Part shown: positions 1-9,300 of the stretch, in pieces | Layout of the letters: each line of letters starts with the position of its first letter | Position numbering within the stretch: the first letter of the stretch is position 1 | NCBI GenBank assembly: GCA_026003235.1 | Contig: BPGW01000003.1 | Location: 124,001-188,000 of the forward strand | Length of the DNA stretch: 64,000 nucleotides | Direction of reading: 5' to 3' | Source of the DNA: Bacteroidia bacterium | Lineage (GTDB): Bacteria; Bacteroidota; Bacteroidia; SpSt-205 | Notes under the pieces: generated by a model | What the model was told of the DNA's origin: nothing | What the model saw: only the letters and a program-made list of their open reading frames with translations | Databases searched by the model: none | Made by a program: the position numbers and the translations under genes

Positions 1-970
1 AAGTATCCACGCTGGCGGTTTGGCGCAAAGGAACCGCGTGCAGGGGTTTTTTCAGCCGGCCTAACGGCCCCAGGGAGCTTCGCAGGATGAGTCCCCCCCG
101 CTTGGACAAGGATAGCTCGGTGGCTTCGCTCAGACGACCCTGGGAATCGTATGAATAAGACTTGATAGAGCGCCTATTGCTAGTTATGCTGCCTTGCCCA
201 TCGTAGTCAATAGACTCAGAGGAGTCTTTGACTACTCGGCCTCCATCGTAAAAGAGATACCTATAGGTGACGGACGAGTCTTGGAAAGAATCCCGTTGAG
301 AGACCAGCTCATCTGGCGTCCTGAAGCAAAAAACTATATCCCAAGAGATTTGGCTAATAGGCTCCACAAGGGTGTCACAGGAGCCGCTCTTGCGAGCGTA
401 GGCAAAAAGCAAAGACCATTGGGGAGGCGTAGAGGTGGTGTCCCACTCATACCACCGCAGCGTATCCCCAATGTGGCTTCTCTTGTAGAGAGATGGGTAA
501 GGTAAGTATCTTTCCTCGTTAATGATAAACATGAAGCTGTTCAAGAGATCCCATGCCGTTTGCCCGAAGCCTACGCCTTCAATTCGGAGGTAGGGAACCC
601 AGGCTTGCGAGGCAGAATTCTGCCCCTCTATAATAACTTCTGTGCGCCTGGAATCAGGATAGCTGAACCTGAAACGAAGTGCAGAGGAGTCTAACGAATT
701 TTGATGATTGAAATAATATTCTTTTGTTGTCCAGTATGCGATTTTTTGTGCACTCAATTGGAGGGAGTCCACTGCTCGTAGTTGCCAGGTGCTGGGGCCT
801 GTACGGTAGTAAAGCTCGCGCACGGTAGGGTTGCCTCGGCTGCGCAAGACGTACATCTCAGTGAAGTCTCCGATGGTACCTAAGCCGTCCCATTTCCATA
901 CGGTGTCCGGTAAAGGCGGCAGTTGGGCCTTCAGGAAGGCCACTATGACGGCTACGAGAAGCGTTCGCAT
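1..970 (-). CDS. Secreted protein of unknown function, C-terminus cut by window edge
   Basis: A continuous minus-strand reading frame begins with ATG at 970 (MRTLLVAVIVAFLKAQLPP) and stays open to base 1, so at least 323 residues are present and the C-terminus lies outside the window. The first 16 residues form a hydrophobic signal peptide ending in KAQ, a cleavage context shared with other exported proteins here. The body is rich in Tyr, Ser and Trp. Near residues 255-300 there are short stretches such as YLFYDGG and SYDSQGRLSE that resemble the YD-type repeats of secreted Bacteroidota proteins, but the similarity is weak. A near-consensus promoter (AATATTTG, 986-993) lies 15 bases upstream. 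A T9SS sorting tail could exist beyond the edge. Function unknown; coding status is well supported by the uninterrupted frame and signal peptide. Confidence 0.75.
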   Translation of the reverse strand, partial: MRTLLVAVIVAFLKAQLPPLPDTVWKWDGLGTIGDFTEMYVLRSRGNPTVRELYYRTGPSTWQLRAVDSLQLSAQKIAYWTTKEYYFNHQNSLDSSALRFRFSYPDSRRTEVIIEGQNSASQAWVPYLRIEGVGFGQTAWDLLNSFMFIINEERYLPYPSLYKRSHIGDTLRWYEWDTTSTPPQWSLLFAYARKSGSCDTLVEPISQISWDIVFCFRTPDELVSQRDSFQDSSVTYRYLFYDGGRVVKDSSESIDYDGQGSITSNRRSIKSYSYDSQGRLSEATELSLSKRGGLILRSSLGPLGRLKKPLHAVPLRQTASVDT

Positions 971-1089
971 GGAGGTATGCTGTAGCAAATATTGTGCCGG
1001 TCAATCTGGCAAGCTTTTTGGGCAGGCCTCCTCATTTAGGGTGGGGAAGCTATGTGGAAGAGGGCGATAAACCTTTGGCTAAAAATCGC

Positions 1090-1097
1090 TACCTTTG
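1090..1097 (+). promoter_or_regulatory. TAnnTTTG -7 element for the FHA gene
   Basis: TACCTTTG ends 4 bases before the ATG at 1102. It matches the Bacteroidota sigma-A -7 consensus and fixes the start at 1102 rather than the longer upstream frame. Confidence 0.6.
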
Positions 1098-1101
1098 CCT
1101 T

Positions 1102-1638
1102 ATGTCGGGAAACTTTGATCCTAAAAAGACGCAGCCTTATTCGGGGGAAGAAGGTCCGAAAGTGGATCGCACACGCATCATAGGAACGCCTGGGCCAGGG
1201 GAAGGGGCAGGAGGGGTTCAGCCTCCCCTTGATCCTAAGCGCACTCAGGTCGTAGGCACCGGGGGGGCGGCCGTGGATCCCGGTAAAACCCAGATTTATC
1301 AAGGACCGGGCGTCTCTCCCCAAAGGCCAGCACCCCAAAACCGTAAGCTCGTAGGCTGGCTTGTCTCTTTTACCCTCCACCCGAACGGTGTGGACTTCCG
1401 CCTGTATGAAGGTCGCAATACGATCGGCTCTCGGCCGGATTGCGACATCGTGCTGCAGGATGCGCAGGTCTCTGGGCATCATCTCACCATCTTGTACCGA
1501 GCGGGCAAGTATCGCTTCAAAGACGAGCTCAGTACGAATGGGACCTTCGTCAATGGCGAGATGGTAGATGAAGGCGAGCTCAAAGACGGGGATATCCTGA
1601 AGGTGGGCACAGTAGAATTGAAGTTTAGAACGGTCTGA
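1102..1638 (+). CDS. FHA-domain protein with repeated TQ peptides
   Basis: A 178-aa cytoplasmic protein with no signal peptide. Residues about 82-178 form a forkhead-associated (phosphothreonine-binding) domain: the GxR element (IGSRPDCDIVL, 108-118), the SxxH element (SGHH, 124-127) and the TNG element (STNGTFVNG, 144-152) are all present. The N-terminal 75 residues are low complexity and hold four spaced threonine peptides: DPKKTQ (T10), VDRTR (T24), DPKRTQ (T48) and DPGKTQ (T63). These look like a set of kinase acceptor sites that the same or another FHA domain could bind. It lies directly before a membrane vWA/FHA protein and a PP2C phosphatase, so it is probably a phospho-signalling adaptor. 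No Ser/Thr kinase is present in the window. Start chosen from the promoter at 1090-1097. Confidence 0.85.
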   Translation: MSGNFDPKKTQPYSGEEGPKVDRTRIIGTPGPGEGAGGVQPPLDPKRTQVVGTGGAAVDPGKTQIYQGPGVSPQRPAPQNRKLVGWLVSFTLHPNGVDFRLYEGRNTIGSRPDCDIVLQDAQVSGHHLTILYRAGKYRFKDELSTNGTFVNGEMVDEGELKDGDILKVGTVELKFRTV

Positions 1639-1641
1639 GCT

Positions 1642-2811
1642 ATGAAAGGGTTTTGGCTTGCATGGTTGGGCGGGCTTGTCCTGTATGCCCAACAAGCGGA
1701 TGCGGTGATTCTGATTGAAACCAGCCGTTATACTTGTGGGGCTCCTTTACAGGCTGCGCTGAATGCCCTCACAGGGCTATGCGGGCGCAGTGACGCTGTC
1801 GTCAAGGTAGGCACTTTTTCCCATTCTCGGGGCGGCAGGCCTGTCACCTGGATCACCACGCCTACGATGCCTTTGTCTGAGCGCAGCGTGTGTGGGCAAG
1901 TCTTCCGTAACGCGTTGCGCCAATGCCTTGATACTGTGCCTGCGATTGCGCTTTACTCGGCTATTGAACAAGCGCTGGGGCAGGGAGGGGCACCTATTGT
2001 GATCTTACTGGTCTCAGGGTACGAAGGAGGCAGCGCCTCGGGGCTTGGTGACATTCAGAAGCTTGCGCAGCAAAAGGGCGTTTCTTTGTATGCTGCAGCG
2101 GTTGGCTGGCCCAGCGAAGGGGCCCAGAAACGACTCAAAGACCTCGTAGGGTATTATGATCGCGGCAGCGAGGGCTTTCTTTTGGCGGCGGGCAATGCCC
2201 CAGATGCGCTAAGCTTGCAAGATTTCGTCCTTGCGGCTTTAGGGAAGGGTAGCTTAGCCTCTCGGTCCGCGCAGGCGCCCTCTGCTGCAGAAGATTTCCC
2301 TAAGCCTGCACCCGAAACCTCAGAAAAGGGTATACTGCCGCAGTGGGCCTGGATAGCGTTGGTGGCGGTAGGGGCAGGGTTGTTGGTATTTTTGGTTGTA
2401 ACCCTGTTTTCTGGTCGCAAATCCTCTTCGGCGCCGGTAGCGGTTCCTCCTGCCGCTTCCTCTGCGCCATCTCCCTCTACAGCTCCTACGGAGGTGGCGC
2501 CTGTTCGGCCGCCTGTGCCTACCCTGCGCCGCCTGGTCATCTATTACCCCCATGGGCAGCAAACGGTCAACCTTTCTCCCAGTACGGCGCCTATCACGAT
2601 AGGGCGTGCGCCGGACAATACGCTCGTGATTGGCGATCCCACGGTCTCGTCGCGGCATGCGCGATTGTATTTGCAGGGCACGCAGTGGTATGTGCAGGAC
2701 CTGGGCAGCACCAATGGCACTTTCATCAATGAAGCCCGCGTAACGCAACACCCTGTCCAGATAGGGGATAAAATTCGGCTTGGGGCTATCGTAATACAGT
2801 TGGCAGGATGA
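1642..2811 (+). CDS. Membrane protein with degenerate periplasmic vWA-like domain and cytoplasmic FHA domain
   Basis: 389 aa. Residues 1-17 are a signal peptide. Residues about 20-200 have the alternating hydrophobic strands of a von Willebrand A fold, but the metal site is degraded: IETSR stands where DxSxS is expected, and SGYEGG replaces the usual DG. Residues 235-256 form a transmembrane helix, followed by an Ala/Pro/Ser linker (260-292). Residues 296-389 are an FHA domain with GRAPDNTLVI, SSRHARLY and GSTNGTFIN. The topology places the vWA part outside and the FHA part in the cytoplasm, so it could report envelope state to phospho-signalling proteins. The gene follows the FHA adaptor by 3 bases and overlaps the PP2C gene by 4 bases (ATGA), so the three are one operon. 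The vWA call is from fold-like pattern only; the FHA call is firm. Confidence 0.82.
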   Translation: MKGFWLAWLGGLVLYAQQADAVILIETSRYTCGAPLQAALNALTGLCGRSDAVVKVGTFSHSRGGRPVTWITTPTMPLSERSVCGQVFRNALRQCLDTVPAIALYSAIEQALGQGGAPIVILLVSGYEGGSASGLGDIQKLAQQKGVSLYAAAVGWPSEGAQKRLKDLVGYYDRGSEGFLLAAGNAPDALSLQDFVLAALGKGSLASRSAQAPSAAEDFPKPAPETSEKGILPQWAWIALVAVGAGLLVFLVVTLFSGRKSSSAPVAVPPAASSAPSPSTAPTEVAPVRPPVPTLRRLVIYYPHGQQTVNLSPSTAPITIGRAPDNTLVIGDPTVSSRHARLYLQGTQWYVQDLGSTNGTFINEARVTQHPVQIGDKIRLGAIVIQLAG

Positions 2812-3905
2812 AGCCCCCTTCTTCAGCGTATTCTGTGGGGGTTTTCACCCATGTAGGGCATTATCGGGAGCACAACGAAGACCTGTATGCGCTATTCTCT
2901 TGTCCCCTGGGAGAAGTTTTTCTGGTATGTGATGGGATGGGGGGGCATGGGGCGGGCGATGTGGCAGCTCACCTCGCTGTAGAGCGCATCAAGGAGGTGC
3001 TTAGCGGGGCCTCTGCGGCTTTTTCGCCGGCCTACTGGTTTCGTCGGGCCTTTTATGAAGCCCATCATGCCATCTTAGAAGCCAGCCAACAAGGGTATGG
3101 CGCTCTGCACATGGGTACCACGGCGGTAGCGCTTCTCCTTACGCCTGGGGGGGAAGCTTGGTGGGCGCACACCGGCGACTCTCGCCTGTACCTTTGGCGC
3201 CGGGGAAAGCTTACCGTCCTCACCCACGACCACAGCTATGTGTCGTATTTGGTGGACAGTGGGCAGATTACTCCAGAAGCCGCCTTCAACCATCCGCACA
3301 GCAACCAGCTTCTCTTCAGCCTGGGGGGGGCCCAGGGCTTTACCTTGGTAGAAACTTCCCCTTATCCCCTTCGTGTGGAAAAAGGAGACCGATTTCTGCT
3401 TTGCTCGGATGGGGTGAGCGGCCTCCTGCCGGAAAAGCAGATGGAAAACCTCTTATCAGCCCCCAAGCCCCCTGCTGAGCTGGCGCAGGACCTTGTTAAC
3501 CAAGCTCTTGACGCAGGCGGCCATGACAACGCTACCGTCATCGTAGTGGAGATCAAGGAAGCGCCTAAGGAAGCTTCTGTCCAGGGTAGTTTTTGGAAAG
3601 TAGGACTGGGGGCTCTGGCGGGCTTCTTGATAGGGGTGGGGGGGGCTCTATGGGCCTTTCAAGGGGGAGCTATCCCTAAAAGCTGGACCCAACAGGGACC
3701 GCCTGACTCCTCTCAGACCTCTACCGCTGGAGCTACGAACCCCAAAGGCGCTTCCCCCATCCAGGCAGGACCAGATACCGCTTCCGGGAAGGGTAAGGCG
3801 GCCCCTCCCACCTCTTCGCTATCTTACCCCTCAGACTCCTCCTCCCACGCCACGCCTACTTCAAGGGCTCCCCGAACAGATAACCCTCCTCACCCCGGCC
3901 GGTAA
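2808..3905 (+). CDS. Membrane-anchored PP2C-type Ser/Thr protein phosphatase
   Basis: 365 aa. The catalytic domain spans about residues 8-250 and shows the PP2C metal-binding motifs: HNED (22-25), CDGMGGHGAG (41-50), HTGDSRLY (about 123-130), LCSDGVSGLL (about 197-206) and GGHDNATV (about 237-244). It hydrolyses phosphoserine/phosphothreonine on cytoplasmic proteins using Mn/Mg. Unlike stand-alone PP2C enzymes it carries a transmembrane helix (264-284) and an 81-residue Pro/Ser/Thr-rich tail that would lie in the periplasm. Coupled by ATGA overlap to the vWA/FHA protein, it likely reverses the phosphorylation that the two FHA proteins read. An 8-G run at 3323-3330 is inside the catalytic domain, in frame. 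Confidence 0.92.
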   Translation: MKPPSSAYSVGVFTHVGHYREHNEDLYALFSCPLGEVFLVCDGMGGHGAGDVAAHLAVERIKEVLSGASAAFSPAYWFRRAFYEAHHAILEASQQGYGALHMGTTAVALLLTPGGEAWWAHTGDSRLYLWRRGKLTVLTHDHSYVSYLVDSGQITPEAAFNHPHSNQLLFSLGGAQGFTLVETSPYPLRVEKGDRFLLCSDGVSGLLPEKQMENLLSAPKPPAELAQDLVNQALDAGGHDNATVIVVEIKEAPKEASVQGSFWKVGLGALAGFLIGVGGALWAFQGGAIPKSWTQQGPPDSSQTSTAGATNPKGASPIQAGPDTASGKGKAAPPTSSLSYPSDSSSHATPTSRAPRTDNPPHPGR

Positions 3906-3916
3906 GGATTTTGTTC

Positions 3917-3924
3917 TACATTTG
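3917..3924 (+). promoter_or_regulatory. TAnnTTTG -7 element for the ferredoxin gene
   Basis: TACATTTG ends 7 bases before the ATG at 3932 and supports that start over an upstream in-frame ATG at 3911. Confidence 0.55.
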
Positions 3925-3931
3925 TAGAGCT

Positions 3932-4336
3932 ATGGCCATTCGCATCACAGAAGATTGCATCAACTGCGGAGCGTGCGAGCCCGAGTGCCCGAATCACGCC
4001 ATCTACGAGGGGGGGGTTCAATGGCGCTATGCCGACGGCACGCAGCTTTCCGGCCAGATCGCTCTGGGACAAGGCCTCCTTCTTGATGCGGAGGCCCCTC
4101 ATGCCCCGATCTCTACGGAATACTATTACATCGTGCCCAGCAAGTGCACCGAATGCACGGGCTTTCATGAGGAGCCGCAATGTGCGGCGGTCTGTCCGGT
4201 AGATTGCTGTTTACCCGATCCGGACCACGTTGAGACGCCGGAGCAGCTCTTAGCCAAGAAAGCCTTTTTGCACGACGGGGCCTCTTTGCCGAGCGATATC
4301 CTTTCGGTTTACCTGGAAGATTTAGAACGGGCCTAA
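3932..4336 (+). CDS. Two-cluster 4Fe-4S ferredoxin, YfhL-like
   Basis: 134 aa, soluble. The first cluster motif is C9-x2-C12-x2-C15-x3-C19 followed by P20 (CINCGACEPECP). The second is C72-x2-C75-x8-C84-x3-C88-P, the extended spacing typical of the YfhL/Allochromatium-type 2[4Fe-4S] ferredoxins, with two extra cysteines at 92 and 93. The segment between the clusters (20-71) looks longer than in simple bacterial ferredoxins of about 80-100 residues. It is a low-potential electron carrier; its partner is not evident from the neighbours, which are an ABC ATPase 3 bases downstream and a MATE exporter. Start at 3932 chosen from promoter position and the canonical MAIRITEDC opening. Confidence 0.9.
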   Translation: MAIRITEDCINCGACEPECPNHAIYEGGVQWRYADGTQLSGQIALGQGLLLDAEAPHAPISTEYYYIVPSKCTECTGFHEEPQCAAVCPVDCCLPDPDHVETPEQLLAKKAFLHDGASLPSDILSVYLEDLERA

Positions 4337-4339
4337 TCC

Positions 4340-5032
4340 GTGGCCGCCGTCATCCAGCTGGACGGAGTCAAGAAGTTCTATCCGTTAGGGCGTGAAGGAG
4401 TGTGGGCTTTGCGAGGGGTGTCTTTTATGATTGAGCCCGGCGAACTGGTGGCTATCATCGGTCCCTCCGGCTCTGGCAAAAGTACCCTCCTGCACATTCT
4501 GGGGTGCTTGGACACGCCGACCGAAGGCTCTTACCGCCTGGCCGGGCAGGAGACTACCCATCTTTCGGATGCAGGACTCGCTCGGCTGCGCAACCGAGAG
4601 ATTGGGTTTGTATTCCAGACTTTTCACCTGCTACCTCGCTATACGGCCCTGGAAAACGTGGCGCTGCCGCTGGTGTATGCAGGGGTTCCTCGCAAAGAAC
4701 GGCTTGAACGAGCCCGCGCTATGCTTGAAGCGGTAGGCCTGGGAGATCGTCTTCATCACCGACCCAATGAACTCTCTGGGGGGCAGCGCCAGCGCGTGGC
4801 CATCGCCCGCGCCTTGGTGACCCAGCCTTCCCTCCTCCTAGCCGACGAACCCACCGGTAACCTGGATTCCGCCACCAGCGAAGAGATCATGCGCCTTTTC
4901 CTGGCATTGCACAGGGCTGGACATACCGTGGTTATTGTGACCCACGAGCCCGATATCGCCGCTTACGCTGAACGCGTCCTGGTGCTGCGGGACGGCCAGC
5001 TCGTAGAGGACCGCCGCAAAGTTCTGGCCTAA
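4340..5032 (+). CDS. ABC transporter ATP-binding protein, LolD/MacB type
   Basis: 230 aa starting at GTG 4340, 3 bases after the ferredoxin stop. Contains a Walker A loop (GPSGSGKST, about 40-48), Q-loop region (FVFQTFHLL), signature [15 protein letters not shown], Walker B ([12 protein letters not shown]) and the switch His (VTHEPD). The [12 protein letters not shown] segment is characteristic of the LolD/FtsE/MacB branch, which drives lipoprotein release or mechanotransmission without substrate crossing. No permease (LolC/E or MacB/FtsX) is next to it; the following gene is a MATE exporter. The permease is therefore probably elsewhere in the genome. The stop overlaps the next start by one base (TAATG). 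Confidence 0.9.
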   Translation: MAAVIQLDGVKKFYPLGREGVWALRGVSFMIEPGELVAIIGPSGSGKSTLLHILGCLDTPTEGSYRLAGQETTHLSDAGLARLRNREIGFVFQTFHLLPRYTALENVALPLVYAGVPRKERLERARAMLEAVGLGDRLHHRPNELSGGQRQRVAIARALVTQPSLLLADEPTGNLDSATSEEIMRLFLALHRAGHTVVIVTHEPDIAAYAERVLVLRDGQLVEDRRKVLA

Positions 5033-6342
5033 TGGAGAGCTCCTATCGCCAGATATGGCGCATTGCCTGGCCTATCATGGGGGCGAGCCTGGCCCAAAAC
5101 GCGGTTTCCCTTATAGATACCGTCTTTTTGGGGCTTTTGGGTCGTACGGAGCTTGCGGCAGGAGGGATCGGCGTGGTCCTTTTCCTCACGATTGGATTTA
5201 TGGGGCTGGGTCTGGGAACCGGCGTGCAGGTGCTCACTGCCCAGGCGCTGGGCCAAGGGCAAGAGCAGGTGCTGGGAAGCCTTCTGCGGCGGTCTTTATG
5301 GGTAGCCGGTGCCATGGGGCTTCTTCTCACGCTGGGGATGTGGTGGGGCGTGCCTCCCTTACTGGACTGGGTCATGCACGACCCGGCCACGCAGGCCACC
5401 ACCACACGGTTCCTGCAAGGCCGTAGCCTGGAGCTTCTTCCGCTCATGATCTTCGGGGTGCTGCGAGGGTATTTTAGTGGCACCGCTCAGACGGCGTATA
5501 TCCTTCGGGCTAACCTTCTCCTCGCCGCTTCCAACTTGGTCCTGAATGCCTTGTTTGTCCTTGGACTCCAGTGGGGCCTTGCTGGGGTGGTTGCGGGGTC
5601 TGTGCTGGCTCAATACCTGGCGACAGGGTACCTGCTTGCGGCCCTAAAGCGGCAGCGCTATGCTTTGGTCTGGTCTGATCCTTCTGGGCGGAACTGGCTA
5701 CCTTCCTTATTTCGGTATGCGGGGCCAGCTATCCTTCAAAATCTCGTAGGTATGACGGGGTGGCTCGTGTTTTTTCTTCTTATTGAGCGAAGGGGGCCGC
5801 TGGCCTTAGCGGCAGCGAATATCGTGCGTAGCCTGTATAGCTTTACCATGCTCCCTACGTGGGCTTTTTCCACGGCGGTGGGCACGCTGGTCGGTTACCA
5901 CTGGGGGGCTCGGGCCCGGCAGCCTCTTCTCCAGGCCTTCTGGCGAGCCTGGAAACTGGCACAGTCCCTCAACCTCGGGATCGCAGCGGTGCTCAGTGTA
6001 GGGGCTCCTTTCTGGGTGAGTCTCTTCAGTCGGGATGCCGCTGTCGTGGCGCAGGCGCAAGTAGACCTGTACATGGTGGCGGTGTCGCTGGTGCTAATGC
6101 CTTTTTCGGCGCTCCTGATTTCGGCCGTGGTGGGCGTCGGCGCGGTTTTCTGGGCCTTCCTCATTGAAGTGGGCATCATCGCTCTGTATGTGGCTTATGC
6201 TGCGATGCTGGAAGGGAAGGGCGCCAGCTTGACCTGGATGTGGTCAGCGGAGTGGGTATACTGGGTGCCCTCCGCAGTGGCGTTGGGGCTGGTTTTCGCT
6301 ATGCGAGTCCGGCGCCTTCGTACGGTACTTGTAGCTCCTTAG
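5032..6342 (+). CDS. MATE family multidrug/metabolite efflux protein
   Basis: 436 aa with about 12 hydrophobic segments arranged as two similar halves. The opening (IWRIAWPIMGASLAQNAVSL) matches the first helix of MATE/NorM transporters and is followed by DTVFLGLLGRTELAAGG, the usual loop after it. The second half repeats the pattern from about residue 225 (YAGPAILQNLVGM). These proteins expel organic cations or metabolites in exchange for Na+ or H+. It overlaps the ABC ATPase by one base and converges on sprA with a 4-base overlap of stop codons (6339-6342), leaving no room for a conventional terminator. Substrate unknown. Confidence 0.92.
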   Translation: MESSYRQIWRIAWPIMGASLAQNAVSLIDTVFLGLLGRTELAAGGIGVVLFLTIGFMGLGLGTGVQVLTAQALGQGQEQVLGSLLRRSLWVAGAMGLLLTLGMWWGVPPLLDWVMHDPATQATTTRFLQGRSLELLPLMIFGVLRGYFSGTAQTAYILRANLLLAASNLVLNALFVLGLQWGLAGVVAGSVLAQYLATGYLLAALKRQRYALVWSDPSGRNWLPSLFRYAGPAILQNLVGMTGWLVFFLLIERRGPLALAAANIVRSLYSFTMLPTWAFSTAVGTLVGYHWGARARQPLLQAFWRAWKLAQSLNLGIAAVLSVGAPFWVSLFSRDAAVVAQAQVDLYMVAVSLVLMPFSALLISAVVGVGAVFWAFLIEVGIIALYVAYAAMLEGKGASLTWMWSAEWVYWVPSAVALGLVFAMRVRRLRTVLVAP

Positions 6343-9300
6343 TTCGTCAGGGAGAAGCGAAACTGTACCCCTGCCGCCGTAAACGAAGTGGGAAAAGCGT
6401 TGGACAGCACGGGGCGGTTGCGGGTATGCTCCACATACACCCGAACCGTGAGCTGCGTGCTGAGGTTGTAGTCCACAGCCGGCTTGAGGGTGAAAGTTCG
6501 CGTGCCGCCGATAGGCTGTGTGAAAGCCGGATTGTCAAGCTGACGATTCTGGTTGACCAAGCTTCGGTAAGTTACTTCTACCCGGAAGGTCACGCTGTTA
6601 CGGAGCTCAAAAGTGCGGCCAAATAGCGAAAAGGGCTGCAAAAAGCTTTCTCGCCGCCAGTTCCAGGTAAGAGAAAAGTCCGTAGAGCGGTTCTGATTCA
6701 GTTGGAGGGCACCGACATTGAGGGTGAGGGTACGGCTGCGGCGCACTTCCAGGGTGGTGTTCATGCCGTTTTTCCAGGCCACATTGAAGCCCAGAAGGGG
6801 CGAAAAGGTTTCTTGGATGCTTACGGCGTTGATTACGTACACAGGCTCAAAGTTGTACACGGTCAGGCCTGGAAAGGTGTCCAGAGGGCTCTGGATGGGC
6901 TGAAGGGTTTCAGATAGGCCGTCGCCGTTTTGGTCACGGGCCCGTAGGTTGAGGGTGTAGGAGGTGGTGTAGGTAGAACGGTAACCGTGACTAAGCGTGA
7001 CAGAACGGAAGTTCTCTTTGATAAAGGGGAGTTGGTTCAAGCCAGTGTAGTTGAGGTTCCAGTTAGGGAGGGGGACTTTAGGGAAAGGACTGAGGGGCAT
7101 GCGGTTGGGGTTATAGGGGCCGTAGGCGCTGAGGAAAGCCAGCACGACCACATCTTGCTGGCTGCCGGTGTAACCGTTCCAGTAGTCGCGTCGGGTGAGG
7201 GTAGCGTTGGAACCCAGGCTGCTTTCGTAGAAAGGGTTGGCCAAGCGCAGGCGCTGGGAGAGGATGTAGCGGTATTCGCCTTCCAGCCGTTCGTAGCCGC
7301 GGTCGCGCTGGCCGGCCAGCGCCGTGCCGAAGCTGAAAAAGCTCATGCTGAAGGTGCCTTGGGCGTTGCGGTTACTAAAGGTAAAGTCCTGCAAGGTTGT
7401 ATCCCAGCCAAAGAGGCCGCCTTCGGAGGCGGTTTGGTTGCGGGTCAGGGTTAGGTCCAAGCGTAGGTCGCGCAGGGGGGCCAGGCTGGCGCGTAGGTTG
7501 AGCTGGGTGCTTTGGGTTTGCTGGTAAGGCAAGGTAAAGCGCGGGTTGCGGGTCATCCAGCCTTTTTCGGCGGCGCTGCGTAGCCATCCCCCCGCTAAGT
7601 CGGGTTGCTGGCCCAGGATGAAGTCCCACCCCGGAGCTTGGCTGGTGCGGCCGGTCAGGGTGTCTCGGTATGCCCAGTCCAGTCCGAAGTTGGCCGGCCG
7701 TGGAAGGAAGCCGGGCAAGGTCGTGCCTCGCTGCCGAGTGTAGCTGATGTCCGCATTCTGCACGCTAAAAAGGAGGCGTCCCAGCATGCGGCCGATTTGT
7801 CGGGCTGCTACATAGGGGTCATCGCCCGCCTTGCGCGAAGAGTCCGCCTGAGAAAAGATGTTTTTCTTCGGAGGTGGAGCCAGAAGCTTGTCTATGAATT
7901 TGATTTTTTTGTACAGGCTGCTAAACTGCAGCTGCCCTGTCAGTTGAATATTCTGCGTGTTGGCGACGGTGTTACCGAAAGCTTCCTGGCCGAGGGCGGC
8001 GGTAGTCCAGCGGTATTCGGCCGTGTAGGTGAGGCTGCTGTTTATCCAGTCGGTCCATTTGAACTTATTCAGCGGCAGTCGGTACGTGGCGGTGAGGTTT
8101 TGCTGGAAAGAAAGAGTCCGTCCCAAGTTGATTCGCTGGTAGCGGCCGCGAGCGGGGTCCTTCCCCACACTGAAGAAGTTTTGCCACAAAGAGTCCCTTT
8201 TTTCAGGGGTGTTGATGGGGCCTTGGGGTTCGTCTACGCGGGCTTGAACCGTGGCGTTGTAGTTGAGGTTCAAACTGGGGGTGAGATTCCATTGCAGGAG
8301 GTACTGACGAGTCAGGAGGAAGTTCTGGTAGAAAGTGGGTTTGATTTCAGGCCCCCCATTGATGGCGCGCAGGTACTGCTCCTGGTACTGGCGGTTGCCC
8401 TCAAGGCGCCATCCAACTTGGTTGGGTAGGTAAGTGAGGCTGAAGTCCTTCAGTAGGGGCACTTTGGTGTTTTTGAAGGGAGAAAAAGGCTTAGGTTGGA
8501 AGTTGTAGTTGTAGGCGACACTGCCGGTATACTGTTTGGCGATCTGGTATTGAATTTGAGGGTTGCGTGTGAAGGTCTCATTGTACCCATAGCTGAAGAG
8601 GAAGTTCTGCAGGTGCCAGAACCGTTTTTTGGCCTGGGGGTTGGTGTAGAGCTTGCGCACGCCGGCAAAAGTGTAACTGTAGGTACGGCTGTAGGAAGTG
8701 AGAAGCTGTTCAATGCTGTCACGCTGGGTAGGGGTGGGTTGAGCTTCTATGCGGGTTCGGGCAAGCACATCAGGATCGTAGGGGCTGTAGAGCGGCTTTG
8801 TTACGTTCTCTCCGTAGGTGAAAAAGGCCGGGATTTCCACACCGAGCTTTTTGGGCAAGAGCTTGTGGAGCTGGAGGCCGCCGGTGATCGTGTAGCGCTG
8901 CGTCCATTCTGTGGAACGCTGGCTTACTTTTTTCTCGATGGAGCCGTACCAAGGGGTGCCGTAACTGCCTGATACCGACAGGTTGCCCAAGTCGGCCAGC
9001 TTCAGGTTGACGATGCCGGAGGCGCTCCAGCCTGGCCGCGTGTTGTAGTTGGTCACACGCAGCTCATTTACCCAGACTTCCACGCAGATGGGGCCGCGGC
9101 CATCGCTGGGGTTGCGCACGCCGATGAGAATGGCTTTGACGTTGTTGAGCTGAGGTGTGCCCTTCACTGAAACCCGGTGCCCGTTGGGTAGAGTGTAGGT
9201 ATAGACCTGCGATAGAGGAAAACCCCGAGTCTGACGCGCTTGGTCCCTTAGCACCTTGACGAGGTTGAGCTCTTCCAAGCGAACCTGAATATCGTTAGCC

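Noticed and set aside
3323-3330. G8 tract in the PP2C gene (also G8 at 4009-4016 in the ferredoxin and G7 at 1261-1267 in the FHA gene) as phase-variation sites
   Set aside because: All three genes are intact and in frame across the tracts; G runs of this length are frequent in this GC-rich sequence, and no alternative product is evident.
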